In this document: piece by piece, positions 26,902 to 40,233 of the stretch
Layout of the letters: every line of letters begins with the position of its first letter
How positions within the stretch are numbered: position 1 is the first letter of the stretch
NCBI RefSeq assembly: GCF_016859285.1
Contig: NC_053420.1
Coordinates: forward strand, 25,604,045 to 25,668,044
Length of the DNA: 64,000 nucleotides
Direction of reading: 5' to 3'
Source: Xiphias gladius
Lineage: Eukaryota > Chordata > Actinopteri > Istiophoriformes > Xiphiidae
Made by a program: the position numbers and the translations under genes
Notes under the pieces: generated by a model
Told to the model about the DNA's origin: nothing
What the model saw: only the letters and a program-made list of their open reading frames with translations
Databases searched by the model: none

Positions 26902-29900
26902 CCAACAGTTGACAAATGTGTTACACCATCAACTTGTGAGTTCACTTAGTTCACTTGGTTGCCAGGCAGAATCCAAGCAAACTGACACAGATCACTCAGG
27001 AGAAAAATCATCTTAGGCAGGGAGACCGACTCCCTGAACAAACACACTTGAACAGAGACCGGAGGAGACGTGTGGATGTCAATTTATGGCTTACGGGAGT
27101 GTCAACTTATCATAAACGAGATCATTTGTATGTGAGATTTTAGAATTCATATTTGGGATGTTTGACGCAGAGTGTCTCCACTGGGACGGTGAACTGTGGG
27201 TATTTATTGTGTAGTTTTGTTGGCAGTGTGACATCACCTCGTCACCTGGAGTCCTGCACCCTCACATTAAGGACCACAGTGTAAATGTCGGACTTTATGG
27301 TGTCATCCTTGACATTGATGTCATTGTGTGTGATTGACTATAATGTTCTACTTCTCATTTTGTTAAATAAAATAAGCAAACCAAACCAAAATTGTGGTAC
27401 TGTGTACATTCCAGTGAACCGGTAAGGCTTACAAAAAGAAAACAGTGAAGGAAAAAAAAAAAATCTTTTAGATTCACAATAACATAATCACAGAAATTGG
27501 ATCTACATGTTGTGTTTCTTTCATCTGAATGAGAGCTCAGATTTAGCGTCCTGGCCTCTACTGATGCTCCTGCCCTTCCCAGTCATAACATAAGTAACAA
27601 TCCTGTATTCAAGTTTCTTTTGGTCCGTGTATGCATCATAGAGGGTTCATTTACACGTCACACATTTTAGCAACTGTCAAGTCAGTGATTTGTTGCTTGG
27701 CTCTAGTTTTTTCAGCCAGCAGAGGGTATCAGCCTCAGTCCCACCTACGTATAGCCTCCTACCGAGGGCTGTGAGAGATCCTGCCAACATTTAACAGCCA
27801 GTCGGAGCTATGGGGGTCCCCAGGATGTCGAGCAGCAAGAAGCTGGAGCAGGAGCAGGTGAAGAGAGCCCTGAGGGGAAGCCCTGTGCTCCTGTCTCACT
27901 CTCTGGGACGGAACAGAAAGATCAGCTTGACATTCATAGAAGTGCTACTTCCCGGCAGCAGGCCAGACACTTGAACAGCTGGCCCCATGTGTGTTTGTCT
28001 CAGTTCCACCTCTTCTCTCACACTGCTCTTAGTGCACAATAGGACAGTGTGTTAGCAGTCTGTTGTCATCTCCTAACTGGCAGTACCAGAATAGTGTGAA
28101 CATGGAGTCTCAGAAGGAGTCTTCCTACCCGTGGTTGATACAAAAACAGAAGTGAAAGAATCTGAACCAGCAGAATTTGTGTCAAGATGCAAATTCTACT
28201 GTGAGAGTGTTACAGGTAATTGTTTATTATTACTGCATGTTAGTTAAAGGAGGATTAAAAATATGCAGCAAAACTTGCACTTTTGGTGGAAGCTTTTGTG
28301 ATTATGAGCAATGCTGCCCTCTACCGCCACAGAGCTTTAATCACATGTCCCCATTTTCGCAGAAATGCATTAACCATGGCTGCCTTTGAAATGGCATTCT
28401 AAATGAATGTTTGTTTTCATACATTTAGTCATACTGCGGTAGGTGCATTGTGGTATTCTGAAACAGAAGGATCTCAATGAACATAAGGAATTTAAAAACT
28501 CTAAGTTTTAAAAAGGAGAAATGTAAATCAAATGTTCTTGTTTTGGAAGAGGAGAAGTTGACTATGACTTAAAACTATGAGTTAATGGTTTAAAAGCCAA
28601 CACTATAATATTATTTGATCAACCTTTTGGTTCTCTATGAAACACTCTAAAGCAGTATCCCCTGGAAAGATTTCACATATACTTTTTTTATTCTTTCATG
28701 TCAAAAGAGAACGGTAAGTGGTGTTTTGATGATCCATCTCTCCAGGTGTGATTTACTGTGGAGATGGAGAGTCAACCAAGAGGAGTTATTTTACCAGCAG
28801 GAACCCAGACCAGGAGGCAGCATCGTGTACAGAAGAAAGGAAATTGTCAAATGTAGAAAGTCATCAGTGCGAGATTAGATCTTTCTTAGGTTATATGAAT
28901 AACACTCCTTTTTTGGCCTTAGTTGTTCATGTAGCAGTTTTTTTCTCAATGCCCAGAAGGTCTAGTAACATAGTTATGTGATGTTTGTTCAACTGAATGT
29001 TAATGGTCTTGTTTCCAGCTTTACGTGGAGGGGAAGATGTGCTTTACTGTAACATAGCAATATTGTGGCCTGATGTCAACGCACTGAGCTCATGATCATT
29101 GGTGTACGCCTCATGAAATGGATGCTCGAACGTGATCTCATAAGTATGTGACCTTTGACCCCCAAATAAGACTTCAACAAGACCAAGGGTCTGTTCAAAA
29201 AGAGGAGGTCTGAGGCTAATTCTTGGTAGGTTTTATTCCAGCCTTCCATTAGTCTACCAAAAAAAATACCGTGTAGCTGTGTCCCTTGCACTTTTAAAAG
29301 GAAGAATGAAGAAAAATGAAAAAGTGTCTCCAATGCCAATGATGTCTGCTGATATTCTGTCATTTCAAGTGATTTCTTGAAAAGATTTTCAAAAGTCTCC
29401 TCAACAATAAGATCGCACATATGTGACTTGAATGGTGTAATTTACAGAGGAATGTTTTAAAGTTTACGACAGTGTTCAGTTTCATACCACACATAACACA
29501 TAAAAAAAAGAATAATAATCAGTTTCTAAATTTTATTTGAGATGGGTGATGGTTGTGTTAAGAGTGATATTAGGCTGGGTGAAAGACATGTAGTGCTGTA
29601 TCCAGGTAATAGGAAAAAAATATAAAATCACCATCAATATCTTTTTCAAGTTCTGTTTACATCATCCAAGAGGGCTGTTATTCAACTTTTTGAGTTTTAT
29701 GACAATATATTTAAGTCAATGAAAATGGACTGGTAACAATGAAAAAACCCACTGCAATGACACAAGCAAAGCCTTGTTTAAAGAATAAGAAGATCCTTTA
29801 AAGAAACTTTGACTTATATCTGCAATATATATATTTTTCCAATAATCCACTGAAAAGCAATACAATTCAAGTAATAAAAAAAATATATAGATTTTATAAT

Positions 29901-29934
29901 TAGATGTTACCATAGTTAGGGGGTAAACCGTATC

Positions 29935-30345
29935 AAGAGGTTTGACTTGGTTCAAGTCAGGGCTCTGGCTGGGCCACTTGAAGACATTCACAGAGTTGTC
30001 CCTAAGCCACTCCAGTGTTGTCTTGGCCGTGTGCTTAGGGTCATTGTCCTGTTGGGAGGTGAACCTTCGGCCCAGTGTGATGTCCTGAGCACTCTGGATC
30101 AGGTTTTCATAGAGGATATCTCTGTACTTTGTTCTGTGCAGCTTTCCCTCCACCCTGACCAGTCTCCCTTTGGCTGCTGCTGAAAAACACCCCCACAGCA
30201 TGATGCTGCCACCAACACGCTTCACTGCTGGGATGGTAGTGGGCAGGTGAAGAGTGGTGCCTGGTTTTCTCCAGAAATGACACTTGGAATTTAGGCCAAA
30301 CAGTTCAACCTTGGTTTTATCAGACCAGAGAGTCTTGTTTCTCAT
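29935..30345 (-). pseudogene. Tc1-like transposase fragment
   Basis: The fragment runs from MRNKTLWSDKTKVELFG through GGSIMLWGCFSAA and QQDNDPKHTA to WPSQSPDLNQ. The first motif has SDKT in place of the usual SDET, and the sequence after SPDLN, which carries the third catalytic acid, diverges into unrelated AT-rich DNA. Upstream coding sequence is in other frames. A dead relic, not a host gene. Confidence 0.85.
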
Positions 30346-30995
30346 AGTCAGAGTCCTTTAGGTGCTTTTTATCTTCTTTTTTTTTTTTACAAACTCCAAT
30401 GTGTTTTCACTGGGGAGAGGCTGCCATCTGGCCACTCTGCCATAAAGCCCAGAGTGGGGTGCAGCACTGATGGTTGTCCTTCTAGAAATGTCTCCCATCT
30501 CCAAACAGTATCTCTGGAGCTCAGCCAGACTGACTATCTTGGTCTTGCTCACCTCTCTTACCAAGGCCCTTCTCCCGCAATTACTCAGTTTGGCCTGGTG
30601 GTCAGCTCTAGAAAGAGTCCTGGTTGATCCAAACTACTTCCACTGAAGAATTATGGATGCCACTGTGCTCTTTGGAACCTTCAATGCAGCAGAAATCTTT
30701 CTGTAGCCTTCCCCAGATCTGTGCCTCAACACAATGCTGTCTCTGAGCTCTGCAGGCGGTTCCTTCCACCTCATGGCTTGGTTTTTACCCTGATATGCAT
30801 TGTCAGCTGTAAGACATTATATAAACAGGTGTGTGTGTGTGTGCCTTTCCAAATCACGTCCAATCAGTTGAATTTACCACAGGTGGACTTAAATCAAGGT
30901 GTAGAAACATCTCAAGGATGATCAAGAAAAAATGGGAGGAACCTGAGCTAAATTTCAAGTGTCGTAGCAAAGGGTCTGAATACTTAGTGTCTTAC
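29935..30995 (-). mobile_element. Tc1-like transposon remnant
   Basis: A minus-strand relic of a second Tc1 family. Its preserved 5' end, on the plus strand at about 30965-30995, reads GCAAAGGGTCTGAATACTT, the usual inner terminal-repeat motif of this family. The leader (about 30790-30960) and the N-terminal DNA-binding part (about 30360-30780) are recognisable but frame-broken. The catalytic part is at 29935-30345. No matching right terminal repeat was found, so the 3' end is lost. Confidence 0.8.
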
Positions 30996-32536
30996 TGTTT
31001 CTTGCTTTGTCTTGATGTAGATTAACTTTGAACACACTTGACAGTGAATACGTGAAAATCTTCGAAGAAAAATATGTTCACAAACACAGAAACATGCATT
31101 CTCCTGGATGACATTTTGCAGTGCTGCACCTTCACCAGCAGAGGGAGCCATGCCACCATATTCCACCAGTAACCTCACAGTTTTGAGTCTGTTCACATGT
31201 GGTCAGCTCAGCCTGAGAGGAAGCACAAACGGAAACTTCTGAGTGTCCTGCACCTTGCAAGCATCTGGTTGTACCGAATGGTAATCCATCAGGAGCGGGA
31301 ACAACAGCTACATTTACAAAATAAAACTTCTAAAAGGACTAATTAATATCATAAAGTCAGTGTCGGGCTCATATAAACCCGACTACACTTGTCTGGTTGT
31401 GTTCCAATAGAACACAACTCATAGAATAAAGGTCATTACACCTAACAGTCATTAACATGGTGTTTCTCAATGACAGGAAGGGGCTATCTCATAGGAAGTG
31501 GAAGTAGGAGCGTCCCTCTCTCTGTCACACACACACACTCTCCCCCGACGGTCTGTCCATCCTGTAGCTTGTGAGCAGTGTGAGCCAGGAACACCCCCTC
31601 TCTGCAGGGCTACGGCTGCCTGCTAGTATTTTGGTAATCGTCATCCTCCCTGACCTGCTGGCCCGATCCTGGCGCCAGGAGTCTCCACGCCTCCCCTCCA
31701 CCTCCCTGAGCCGACTACCCCCAACCCCATGGATAATTCAGACCAGCTGTTGCAAGGTGCCTTGCCTACTCCCGCCCACTATATACTTACACTTGCCTCT
31801 TCTACAGCCTTGAATTTGTCCCCTTGTGGGCTTTTTTGGAGGCCTCTGTCTTTGCATGGGGTCTGACTGTTGCATAAAATAAAGGCAAGTCAAGCGCAGG
31901 CTGGTTCTGGCTCTGCAACAAATCAGCATTTTGTCTGGATTTGATGTTGCAATATGGAAACACACATTTGGTGTTTCACAGTGGTAAGGAGTCAAACGCT
32001 GATATTTGATTTCCTGTTCCTTTACCAGTGTCACTGACCTGAATTTCTCTCATTCCTCCAACTGTTCGCTCTTAATGAAATGGAATGTGTGTCACTGTGA
32101 AATGAGAGCCGTGGACAGAACTGAGTTTTGTTGCAATATGCCTCTGCAAGACCCATCTCTTCATTGGAGTCACATGAAGAGCATGTGTGTCCTCGATGAT
32201 CAAGTGATTCTGTGAGGGGGTTGAGAGTTACTGCCAAGGAATGTTTGAAGAGAAGAACGAGAAAGAAAAAGACCTCGATTTGCTACAGATCATTTCCCTC
32301 CTGTGTTCAATTTGTGTAGCAGGAAAGGAGCTTTTTCAATGTAGTTGTGTGCTTCTTTTTTTGTATACTTGAGTGTTTTTGGCATTTGGGGGCTCTGTGT
32401 AAAGTAAGGTGCCTCTCTGTCTATACTCTAACCACAGCAGGACTTTGGACTCAGATGGAGGGGAACCCCACGCTTTTGATCCCCACTCCACAACCCCCAG
32501 CACTGCTGAGTAACAGCCCACGAGTGAACTATGTAC

Positions 32537-32540
<4 letters not shown>

Positions 32541-32591
<51 letters not shown>
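32541..32591. repeat. (GT)n microsatellite
   Basis: About 25 GT units, followed at 32622-32642 by a GGT-rich run. Confidence 0.95.
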
Positions 32592-32592
<1 letters not shown>

Positions 32593-33504
32593 CAGAGGTT
32601 TGGATTGTTTTTTTCCACAGTGGTGGTGGTGGTGGTAGTGGTGCGGTTGCCTCATAGAACAGCAGTAGATGGTTGTCAGACAGAGGCCCGATAGAGGGGG
32701 GCGGGGGACTGGTACAAAGAGCTGTTCTGGTGGAACTATGGAGGAAAATAGTTCATGCTGCATTGGGATTTCCTGCCTTTGCCCTGGCTAGCTCCCCCTC
32801 CCCTCTCTCCCCTGTCTACCAGCTCTGTTCTTGACGCCCTTCAACAGTATGGAAACTGCTTGGACAATATTTCAGCTGAAGATCGGTGAAGCAACTGATA
32901 TAATGAAAGGGACTGCAGGGATCATGGAGTGAGAGATTCAGTGTTGATCCAGACTTTTGCAATCAGGTTTCCATAATAGTGTTTCCTGCCTTAATCTGTC
33001 CACCCACAGGCTTTAGGGCAGATGAATAATTTTGTCTGTGCACAGTGTCTCATCTATGTCTCTCACATTGCTATGCAACATAACTGGATGGTGTCATCTG
33101 ATCTCTTATCATCCGCAGCTGGAATACAAATTACTTTACCCACACACTGCTCCTGTGAACGGAAGAACAAGACAGCCACGCCGCCGCTGCTTGTGTTAAA
33201 TGTAGAAAGGACAGGTGTGTCACCATTTGGCTGCCCTCAGACATATCGCGTGGGTGTCAAAGAGGGGATGATGGGGGTTGGAGGAGTCTGGGTTTGAACC
33301 TTCTCTTCCAGGGCTTTGATCTTAGGTGTCAGCGGCGGAGCTAGGGGGCATGTGTCACTCATTAGCAATGTGGTGAGAGTGTGCTGGCTCGCAGGTTTTC
33401 TTAGTGTGGAGCAGAGGGGAGAGGATGCTGTGAAAACGGCTGCTCATGGGATGTTCCTGCTAATAAACTCTGAGGGTGGCGTCAGGGCTTGGGGTTGGGG
33501 ATCT

Positions 33505-33529
33505 AAAAAAAAAAAAAAAAAAAAAAAAA
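33505..33529. repeat. Poly(A) run
   Basis: An A homopolymer of about 25 bases, possibly a retroposon tail. No matching body was recognised upstream. Confidence 0.85.
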
Positions 33530-34187
33530 GCCTGGAGGAAAGCGGTGAAGTACACTTCAATAACTGCCTATGTGTTGATTATTGCTTTGCTTTCATTACC
33601 CTTTGTGCTGCACACACTTATGCTAAACTGATAGCACAGGAAGTCGAATAGACGATTTCATTGAAAAGCCCCACTGCCAGCACTCACTGTCTTGGGAGAG
33701 GAGGGAAATGGAAACCAGATGTCTGAGATCCACCACGAATATGTCAAAGCTCTCGGACTATGTCAGTTCCTCCATGTCCCATTGGTGGACTGAAACTTTT
33801 CTGCACTGTCATCAGTAATGTCTATAATACTCCCTCCCCTGTGGACATCTCATACAGTCTTGGCTGCAGCTACGACCCGGAGACTCCGGGAAACAAGCCT
33901 GTCTATTCCAGAGGAGGACTTTTTTTTTTTCTGTTCCTTAGGTTTCAGACCTCACCACATTCCTCAGATTTCAGGGTAACTTCCCATATCCCAAGGCTCA
34001 GTCGGGTGGCAAATCTCTCAGCACTCCTTTGTGGATAGATTGCTTTCTCTTGCTTGAGAAAATAACAAGCTATGGAGTAATGACTTAACAAGCAACAGGA
34101 TAATGGCTTCAACATGTGCAGGACTGTGCGCATGAGTCTGTGTGCGTGCATAGACTTGGGATTGTGCGTGTGCTTGCTTACTCGTTC

Positions 34188-34240
34188 CGCGCGCGCGCGC
34201 GTGTGTGGTTGTGTGTGTGTTTGTGTGTGTGTTTGTGTGC
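34188..34240. repeat. Alternating (CG)n(TG)n tract
   Basis: About seven CG units run directly into interrupted TG repeats. Alternating purine-pyrimidine sequence of this kind can adopt left-handed DNA (established property). Confidence 0.9.
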
Positions 34241-35300
34241 GTCTATTGTTTGGGAACCAATTGTGCACAATCAACTAGTTCTCTGTTTGGTTGGAACTGT
34301 TTGAAAGCTGGACTGCAGATGAATAAGTCGCTCTCCTCCAGGTCTGGAGCCTCAGAGCCGTTTGGGGAATCAGCAGCCCACGGTGCGTCACAATGACAGG
34401 GACGGCCTGTGGGGTGTCGGCAGGAGTGCCTGGTGTTTTCCATCATAACCAGCTGCTGCGTAGGCCTCCCACACAGAAGAGCACTCCTCAGTGTCTATGC
34501 CTGTGTGTTCACCTACATTTGTGTGTTTGTATATGAAGATGTTGGAGATGGTGTAAAAGCATCTGTATTGATGAATGGCAATATGACAGCTGCTGTATGT
34601 AATCTGTGTGTGTGTACATGAAGTAGGTTGTTGGTGTTTACTATTTGCAGGTGTGTTTTGACGCCATACATCTGTTCCTGGGGCGGCGCTGCCTCAAGTC
34701 TTAACTTTCTTTGATCTCCATAGGAACAAATGGGAAGCACTTGACACCTCAGCCTGCAACAGTGACAAATCTAACTCCTTTTCCTGCTCCAAACATGCCC
34801 ATCTCTTATGCTGGTGTGGCTTTAAGACTCTGTGGCCTTTGTTAGGCTGTTCATGGGAAACAACACATGCTACAGACTCTATCATGACTCAATTAGCAGT
34901 CCTCTTCCTGTCAGTGATGTTAACGTGTGCAAGATATTTAATCACGGCATGATCGGGCTTGCCCAAGTAGGTGGTTCTCCCTTTTCACACACAGTTCCAA
35001 CAAACCAAAGCCTTGAAAACTAAGGAACCAGTGGGGAAATAATCTGTTTCCCAGCGCACCATGCAATGCTGTTTACACACTGGTTCACAGTGACATGTCC
35101 TGACAGGTGGGCACAAATCTATATTACCTCTTTCGTAATACTCTGTTGAAGCCTCCGGCAACAGCTCAACGTCCTTTTGCACCTTGTCTGGGAAAGTATG
35201 CTCAGGTGCATTCCAGTGTAGCAAACAGGTGATATTTCCTCCATTGTCAGGCGAGGAAGAGTCTTAAGTGTGGGCTTAACATGTGAGGGGGACTCCCTAT

Positions 35301-35756
35301 GTTTTTAGCCATGCTAGCAGTGTGGCTGTATGGATGGCAAAGTGGGTCTTTTGTTCGGTCGGTCCAATACTTTGGTCCAGACTGGATGGGCATTGCATTT
35401 TGTGCAGACATTCACTTTGTCCAGAGGATGAATCATGGTGACTTTGGTGATCCTATGCCTTTTTTTGTAGGATGACATTTTGTGGTTATTAGTCAAAGCA
35501 CCACCAAGAGGTTAGAATTTTTTTAATTTGCACAGTACTTTGGTTCATGACCAAAAATCTGCAAAACATATTACATTCCCATCAACATCAGCTCTACTTT
35601 GTGTTTACTGCTACAAAGAAAATGTTAGCATGCTAACATGCTAAATTATGATGGTGAACATGGTAAACAGACTCTCTAAACATCTTCATGTTATCATTGT
35701 TACTGTGACGTTAGCACTTAGCTCAGAGCATGGCTGAGCCTAAGGTCAGCCTTGTT
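35301..35756. repeat. Dispersed teleost repeat (GTTAGCATGCTAAC family)
   Basis: The left end has AGCCATGCTAGCAGTGTGGC. The body has ACTTTGGTCCAGACTG, CAGAGGATGAATC and GACTTTGGTGATCC. The right part has GTTAGCATGCTAACATGC, GATGGTGAACATGGTAAAC and GTTAGCACTTAGCTC. The word set and order match a high-copy non-coding repeat known across percomorph genomes, identified from memory of the pattern. No coding capacity. Confidence 0.7.
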
Positions 35757-37255
35757 TGATTAAGAAGCGACCAATTAGCATCATGTTCATCTTTTTTTTT
35801 TCATTCTGTTAAGACCAGAAGAAAATTTGTTCCTGTTGCTTTTGTCTCCAGCAGACACACTGCTCCTCAGCTGGCCGAGATGCCACGCAGGAATTTGGGA
35901 GTAATGAGAGTTAAGAAAGCTGGGTCAGATACTCTCTGAGAATCTCTTGTTTCCCATCCCAGGGTAGAAGTTGGGTTTATTTTCTCCCTCCTTCTCCCTT
36001 CACGTCCCATCAGCCCCGGTGTGAGGCAATGCCCCATTAGGACACACAGAGGAAAAGCAGAGAACTCAGGCGCCATCCATCCCTCTACCTCTCCCCCCCT
36101 TCTCCTCTCTCTCGCTATGCTTCTCACTGGCATTGAGTCCGCAGCAACACATGTCTCTGATCAAGTCCAGCCTGCGTCATCAGTTAGTAAACTCCAGGCT
36201 CCAGGAAAACCAACAGAGAGCACATTCATAGCCGGCGACCCTGTGACTGAGTGTGTGATTCATTACTCTTTAATATGCACCCCTTACCCCCATCCCTTAA
36301 CCCACCCAACCACTTCTCCAATTCAGCCTTGGGGCAACTCCACAGCCTGATCAAATCCATCATTAAGCATACTTGTGGTGTTACCACTCTTGGCCTTATT
36401 TACCACATGCAGCGGCTGTCTCTGGCCTGTTTGCAGCTCAGTGAAGAGGAATTAGCTCTGCATTCTGACTTTTACATAGGTTCTCTGAACTTAACTGTGT
36501 CAGAGAGAGATTACAACAATGGAGAAAATCTTCAACGGACAAGGACTACCACCAAACGTAGGGAAAGTGAGCACCACCCAAAACATTAGAGAGTAAAGAA
36601 GTGCTCTGCAATTCCCAAGTAACATTGCGATGCAGTCATGCTTTATTTGGATTGTCCACCGCTGATAATCAGGTAAATATCAAGTGACTGTAACGTGTAA
36701 GCAAAACGGCAACTGACTTTCAGGTGATAGTCACATGTGTGAATGTCAGCCTACACATATCCAGTGTCTATGTTATGGTTTATCCTGAGCCGGTCATTGA
36801 CAAGCAGCAGAATGAACTGCAGTCTGGAGTTCAAGTGTCTGAAGGTGGTTCCTGGGAGAGTTCTCTCCAGGTCTTGTGTCATGAGTGCAGGATGAGTCCT
36901 GTTTATGAGATGCTGACAGCTCTTTCCTGTCTCCCAGGCCATGAGACCAAACTGCTGCTGCACCGAAGGCCACTCTTTAGTTCCTGACCACCCAACTCCA
37001 CCCCGAAAGCATGGATAAAAGACCAGCAATGGGTGGGACAGCTGATTTTTGGGGGGGGGGGGGTTGGACATGGTGCTGGTAGTGGCAAAGTGCAGCAGAA
37101 ACAGCACTTGAGCTCTGCAGCTCCTCGACCCAGGGCTGCTTTTTTGGGTAAAGTAGGCCAATGTAAACTCCCACTTCCTGTCGGCCTTATCTCAGAGGGG
37201 GAGAGATGATCCTTCTGTGAAGAGGGAAAGGGCTGCTGCTCTGTAGGGACTGTTT

Positions 37256-37257
<2 letters not shown>

Positions 37258-37314
<57 letters not shown>
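37258..37314. repeat. (CA)n microsatellite
   Basis: About 28 CA units. A G homopolymer of 14 lies nearby at 37050-37063. Confidence 0.95.
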
Positions 37315-37317
<3 letters not shown>

Positions 37318-38945
37318 AATAGAAATACAGCCATGGAGGCAGGCAGAGAGTGAGTGGGAGAGAGCGAGCGAGTGAGAGAGCGAGGAATACACAAACACAG
37401 TGGGGTTCAGGAATGTTAAACACATGCTTTATGGCATAAATAGCAGCCACTTTTGGTAAATTACAGTGAGTGCTCTGGCACTGTAAAGCACACAGCAGGA
37501 AAACGCTCTCACATTTCAGATCCAGGCCCTCCACTTTCCCCAAGGAACAAGAAGGGGAGCATGTTGTGTTTTCATTTCTCTATAAAAAGGCAGAAATAAG
37601 TACAGCAATGTGTGATGCAGCAAAGATTTGAAATGTATGAGTTTATACTGGCCAAATGAGGCTGCGCAGCGTCTGCGGCAATGTTGACCTAATAAGACTT
37701 GAAAGGTGAAGACAAGATGGGCAGAAATGTTGATATATAGATTTTTTTTTTTTTTAACCCTTACCCGCTCTGCAGAGGCAGCACCTCATCAATAATGAAG
37801 TGATAAGAGACTGCACGGATGAAAATCATCAACAATAGTCAAACAACAGGCAATCTTCAGAATAGAGTGTAAATGAGGGACTTGTTTCAATTGTCCTTGC
37901 TGGCAGAGCTAACACCCTCACCTCAGGACATATCAGCTGACCTCATCAAAATAGTCCTGTGCTAACCTCCAACAGCTGAGATTTTAATAGCCCCTCTATC
38001 CATCCAAGAGCATCCTGGGAAGAAGACACAAGAACATAATGGCCAAATGGAACCACAATCAAGGACTCTCACATTAGTTCCACATTAGACAGATGTTTTA
38101 GGAACTGTATAAGCAGTTTTGTTTGAAGCACAGAGTGTGTGAGGTGAGTCACTGCTCCATGCTACAGTGGTCGTTTTGGCTGGTAGCGGTGAGCACATTT
38201 CCCTGACTCAGAAGGAAATAAGGAACTGTGCCGTGGAACAGCTTACCTCACTCTGTGCTGGCCGGACTGAGTCTCAGCCCACGCACACCGACTGACAGAC
38301 TGACTGACTAGTGGCTTGACTTACTGACTGAGAGCAGAGGAGCCATGGGAACCTAAAGCTCCAGTCTGGGCAAACTCTGACTCACTGTCTAGGCGGAGGA
38401 AGAGGAGAATGTTATACTCTCCCTGAGGAGGAAAAAAATATACACACACACTGCAATCACGGACACAGCTTACTAGAATTCCACTTTAGGATCATTTCAA
38501 GAGCTGTAGTGAGCACATATGTCTCCATGTTAAATCTTGGGATTGACCGATAACAGAAGTTGACTTTCACTCAAGTTGTCTTTTAACTATACACGCAGAC
38601 ACACACTCATGTTCACATTTCCAACAGTGTTTGCACAGTGACAGTGAGAGGTAGATGGCAGGTGGAAACTGGAAGCAGGTGCATTCATTTGTTCCCGTCC
38701 ATCACACAGTGTGTTCACCTGCACATCTGCAATTCAGCTTCAGGACAATGATCAGTTCACTCGCCACTCCTCGTGTCAAAATGCTGAACAGAAAGCTCCC
38801 AGTTAATGATCAAACAGACTTTTATAACTAACGAATCAAGGGCACCTATTTCCACATCATATCAAAGAGGAGATGAAAGTGTACAAATGTGGAAATATTT
38901 TTACACTAATGCAAATGAGAGCAGGTTTTAATAAACATAAATTAC

Positions 38946-38951
38946 TTTATT
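38946..38951 (-). terminator. Possible polyadenylation signal, snai1
   Basis: AATAAA on the minus strand about 1.28 kb beyond the snai1 stop. No nearer canonical hexamer was noticed on that strand, so the 3' UTR may span 38930-40233. Confidence 0.4.
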
Positions 38952-39712
38952 GAATGAAAATTTATCAGTTACAACATACAAGAAATAGAAGTGAACACAC
39001 AAGCATGGTACAAAATTGAAATAACACATCATCTGCACATTGCACTATAAAACACTGCCATAAAATGTTTAGGAAAGTTAAAAAATCATCTTTCGTCCAT
39101 TTATAGGGTTATGATCACATATTAGTTAACCATGTCTTCATGGTGTAAACTTTAAAATTCTTTGGTCCCAGCCTTATTGCATTTTCAAACTGTTTGGTGC
39201 TAATTTATACTAATACTGAAATCAATGTCGTTCTAACGCCACAAATACTAACTGAGGTAAAAAAAAAAGAAAAAAAAAAGGCACATTTTGGTTTCAAAAG
39301 TTATACAATTTGAAGGCACAAACTCATTTAAGTTACAAAATATGGCTTTGGCTGGTATTATTAACACTGTAGTAACCTTGAGTGAATGGCTTACATTGTC
39401 ATCCACGTTGCAGTGGAGCTGCAAAGTGAAGCTTATTTAGAAAATAACAGAACGGCTTTTCCTATCTCTGACACTCATCAGATTAAAGAGAAGCTTTGGA
39501 TGTAGTCAAAACAGAGGCTTAAAAGGATCCCCACTGGTGAAAAAGACTAACTGATGCCATTCTTTTGTGATGACATGCTTCCTCTTTTTTCTTAAGCAAA
39601 CCAAGGGCAGTGGAAGTCACCTGCTATCAACCGGCGAAGGTCATGGCTGTAGCACCTGTTAGCACCTCGTCTATCTACGCCACAGTACCAGGGACAGCTG
39701 TGTGTGCATTTG

Positions 39713-39718
<6 letters not shown>

Positions 39719-39755
<37 letters not shown>
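39719..39755. repeat. (TG)n microsatellite in snai1 3' flank
   Basis: About 18 TG units, likely inside the long snai1 3' UTR, where they would read as CA repeats. Confidence 0.95.
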
Positions 39756-39757
<2 letters not shown>

Positions 39758-40233
39758 TTGAGGCACGCTGAGAGATTCATTCCACCCACGCACCCCTACC
39801 TCTCAGCAGCTGTGTCTAGGCCATGATCCTGAGTTGGCCAGCACCAGGACAGAGACAGGAAAGAACACCTCTTACCCCAATGAGTTCACGACATATTTGG
39901 TCTTTGGAATGGGCACAATGGCAACAAAGGGACTGATATCAAGTGTGGGCATTGCTCGGTTCAGATTTGGTCCAGCCTCAAGACTTGCGTCTAGAATGGA
40001 AGAAAAATCTGCTCCTTAGCGGTTTTTTAATGGAGCAGAGAAGCTAAGACGATTGTAGTGTCAGATCCTTAATGAGGCTTGATTCCCTCCAGGTCGCTCA
40101 AAGCAGGCCACTCTTTGTGGCCTTATAGGTCATCAACAGGCCAGCTGGGCTCGTGTAGACCCCCGCTCTGTGTCCACTAGCCCTCCACTGCCCTGCACTC
40201 TGAGTGGTTCCCTCTGTCTCTCTCCATGGAGTC

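Larger units (their letters stand above)
22767..29929. other. Gene-poor region upstream of myh7b
   Basis: No exon with family resemblance was found on either strand over 7 kb. The stretch 24430-26000 is complex, non-repetitive and rich in homeobox-type TAAT and E-box words, so conserved regulatory DNA is possible but unproved. Simple repeats are listed separately. A 55-codon open frame at 27810-27977 is described in the findings. Confidence 0.5.
31000..38930. other. Gene-poor region upstream to the snai1 3' end
   Basis: Nothing resembling a known exon was seen on either strand in about 8 kb. Repeats inside are listed separately. Short open frames here look like chance frames with repeat-derived composition. 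Confidence 0.5.

Noticed and set aside
36751-37543. Overlapping minus-strand frames of 90-160 codons with valine-cysteine runs
   Set aside because: They run through a CA microsatellite and a G homopolymer. No splice or family support.
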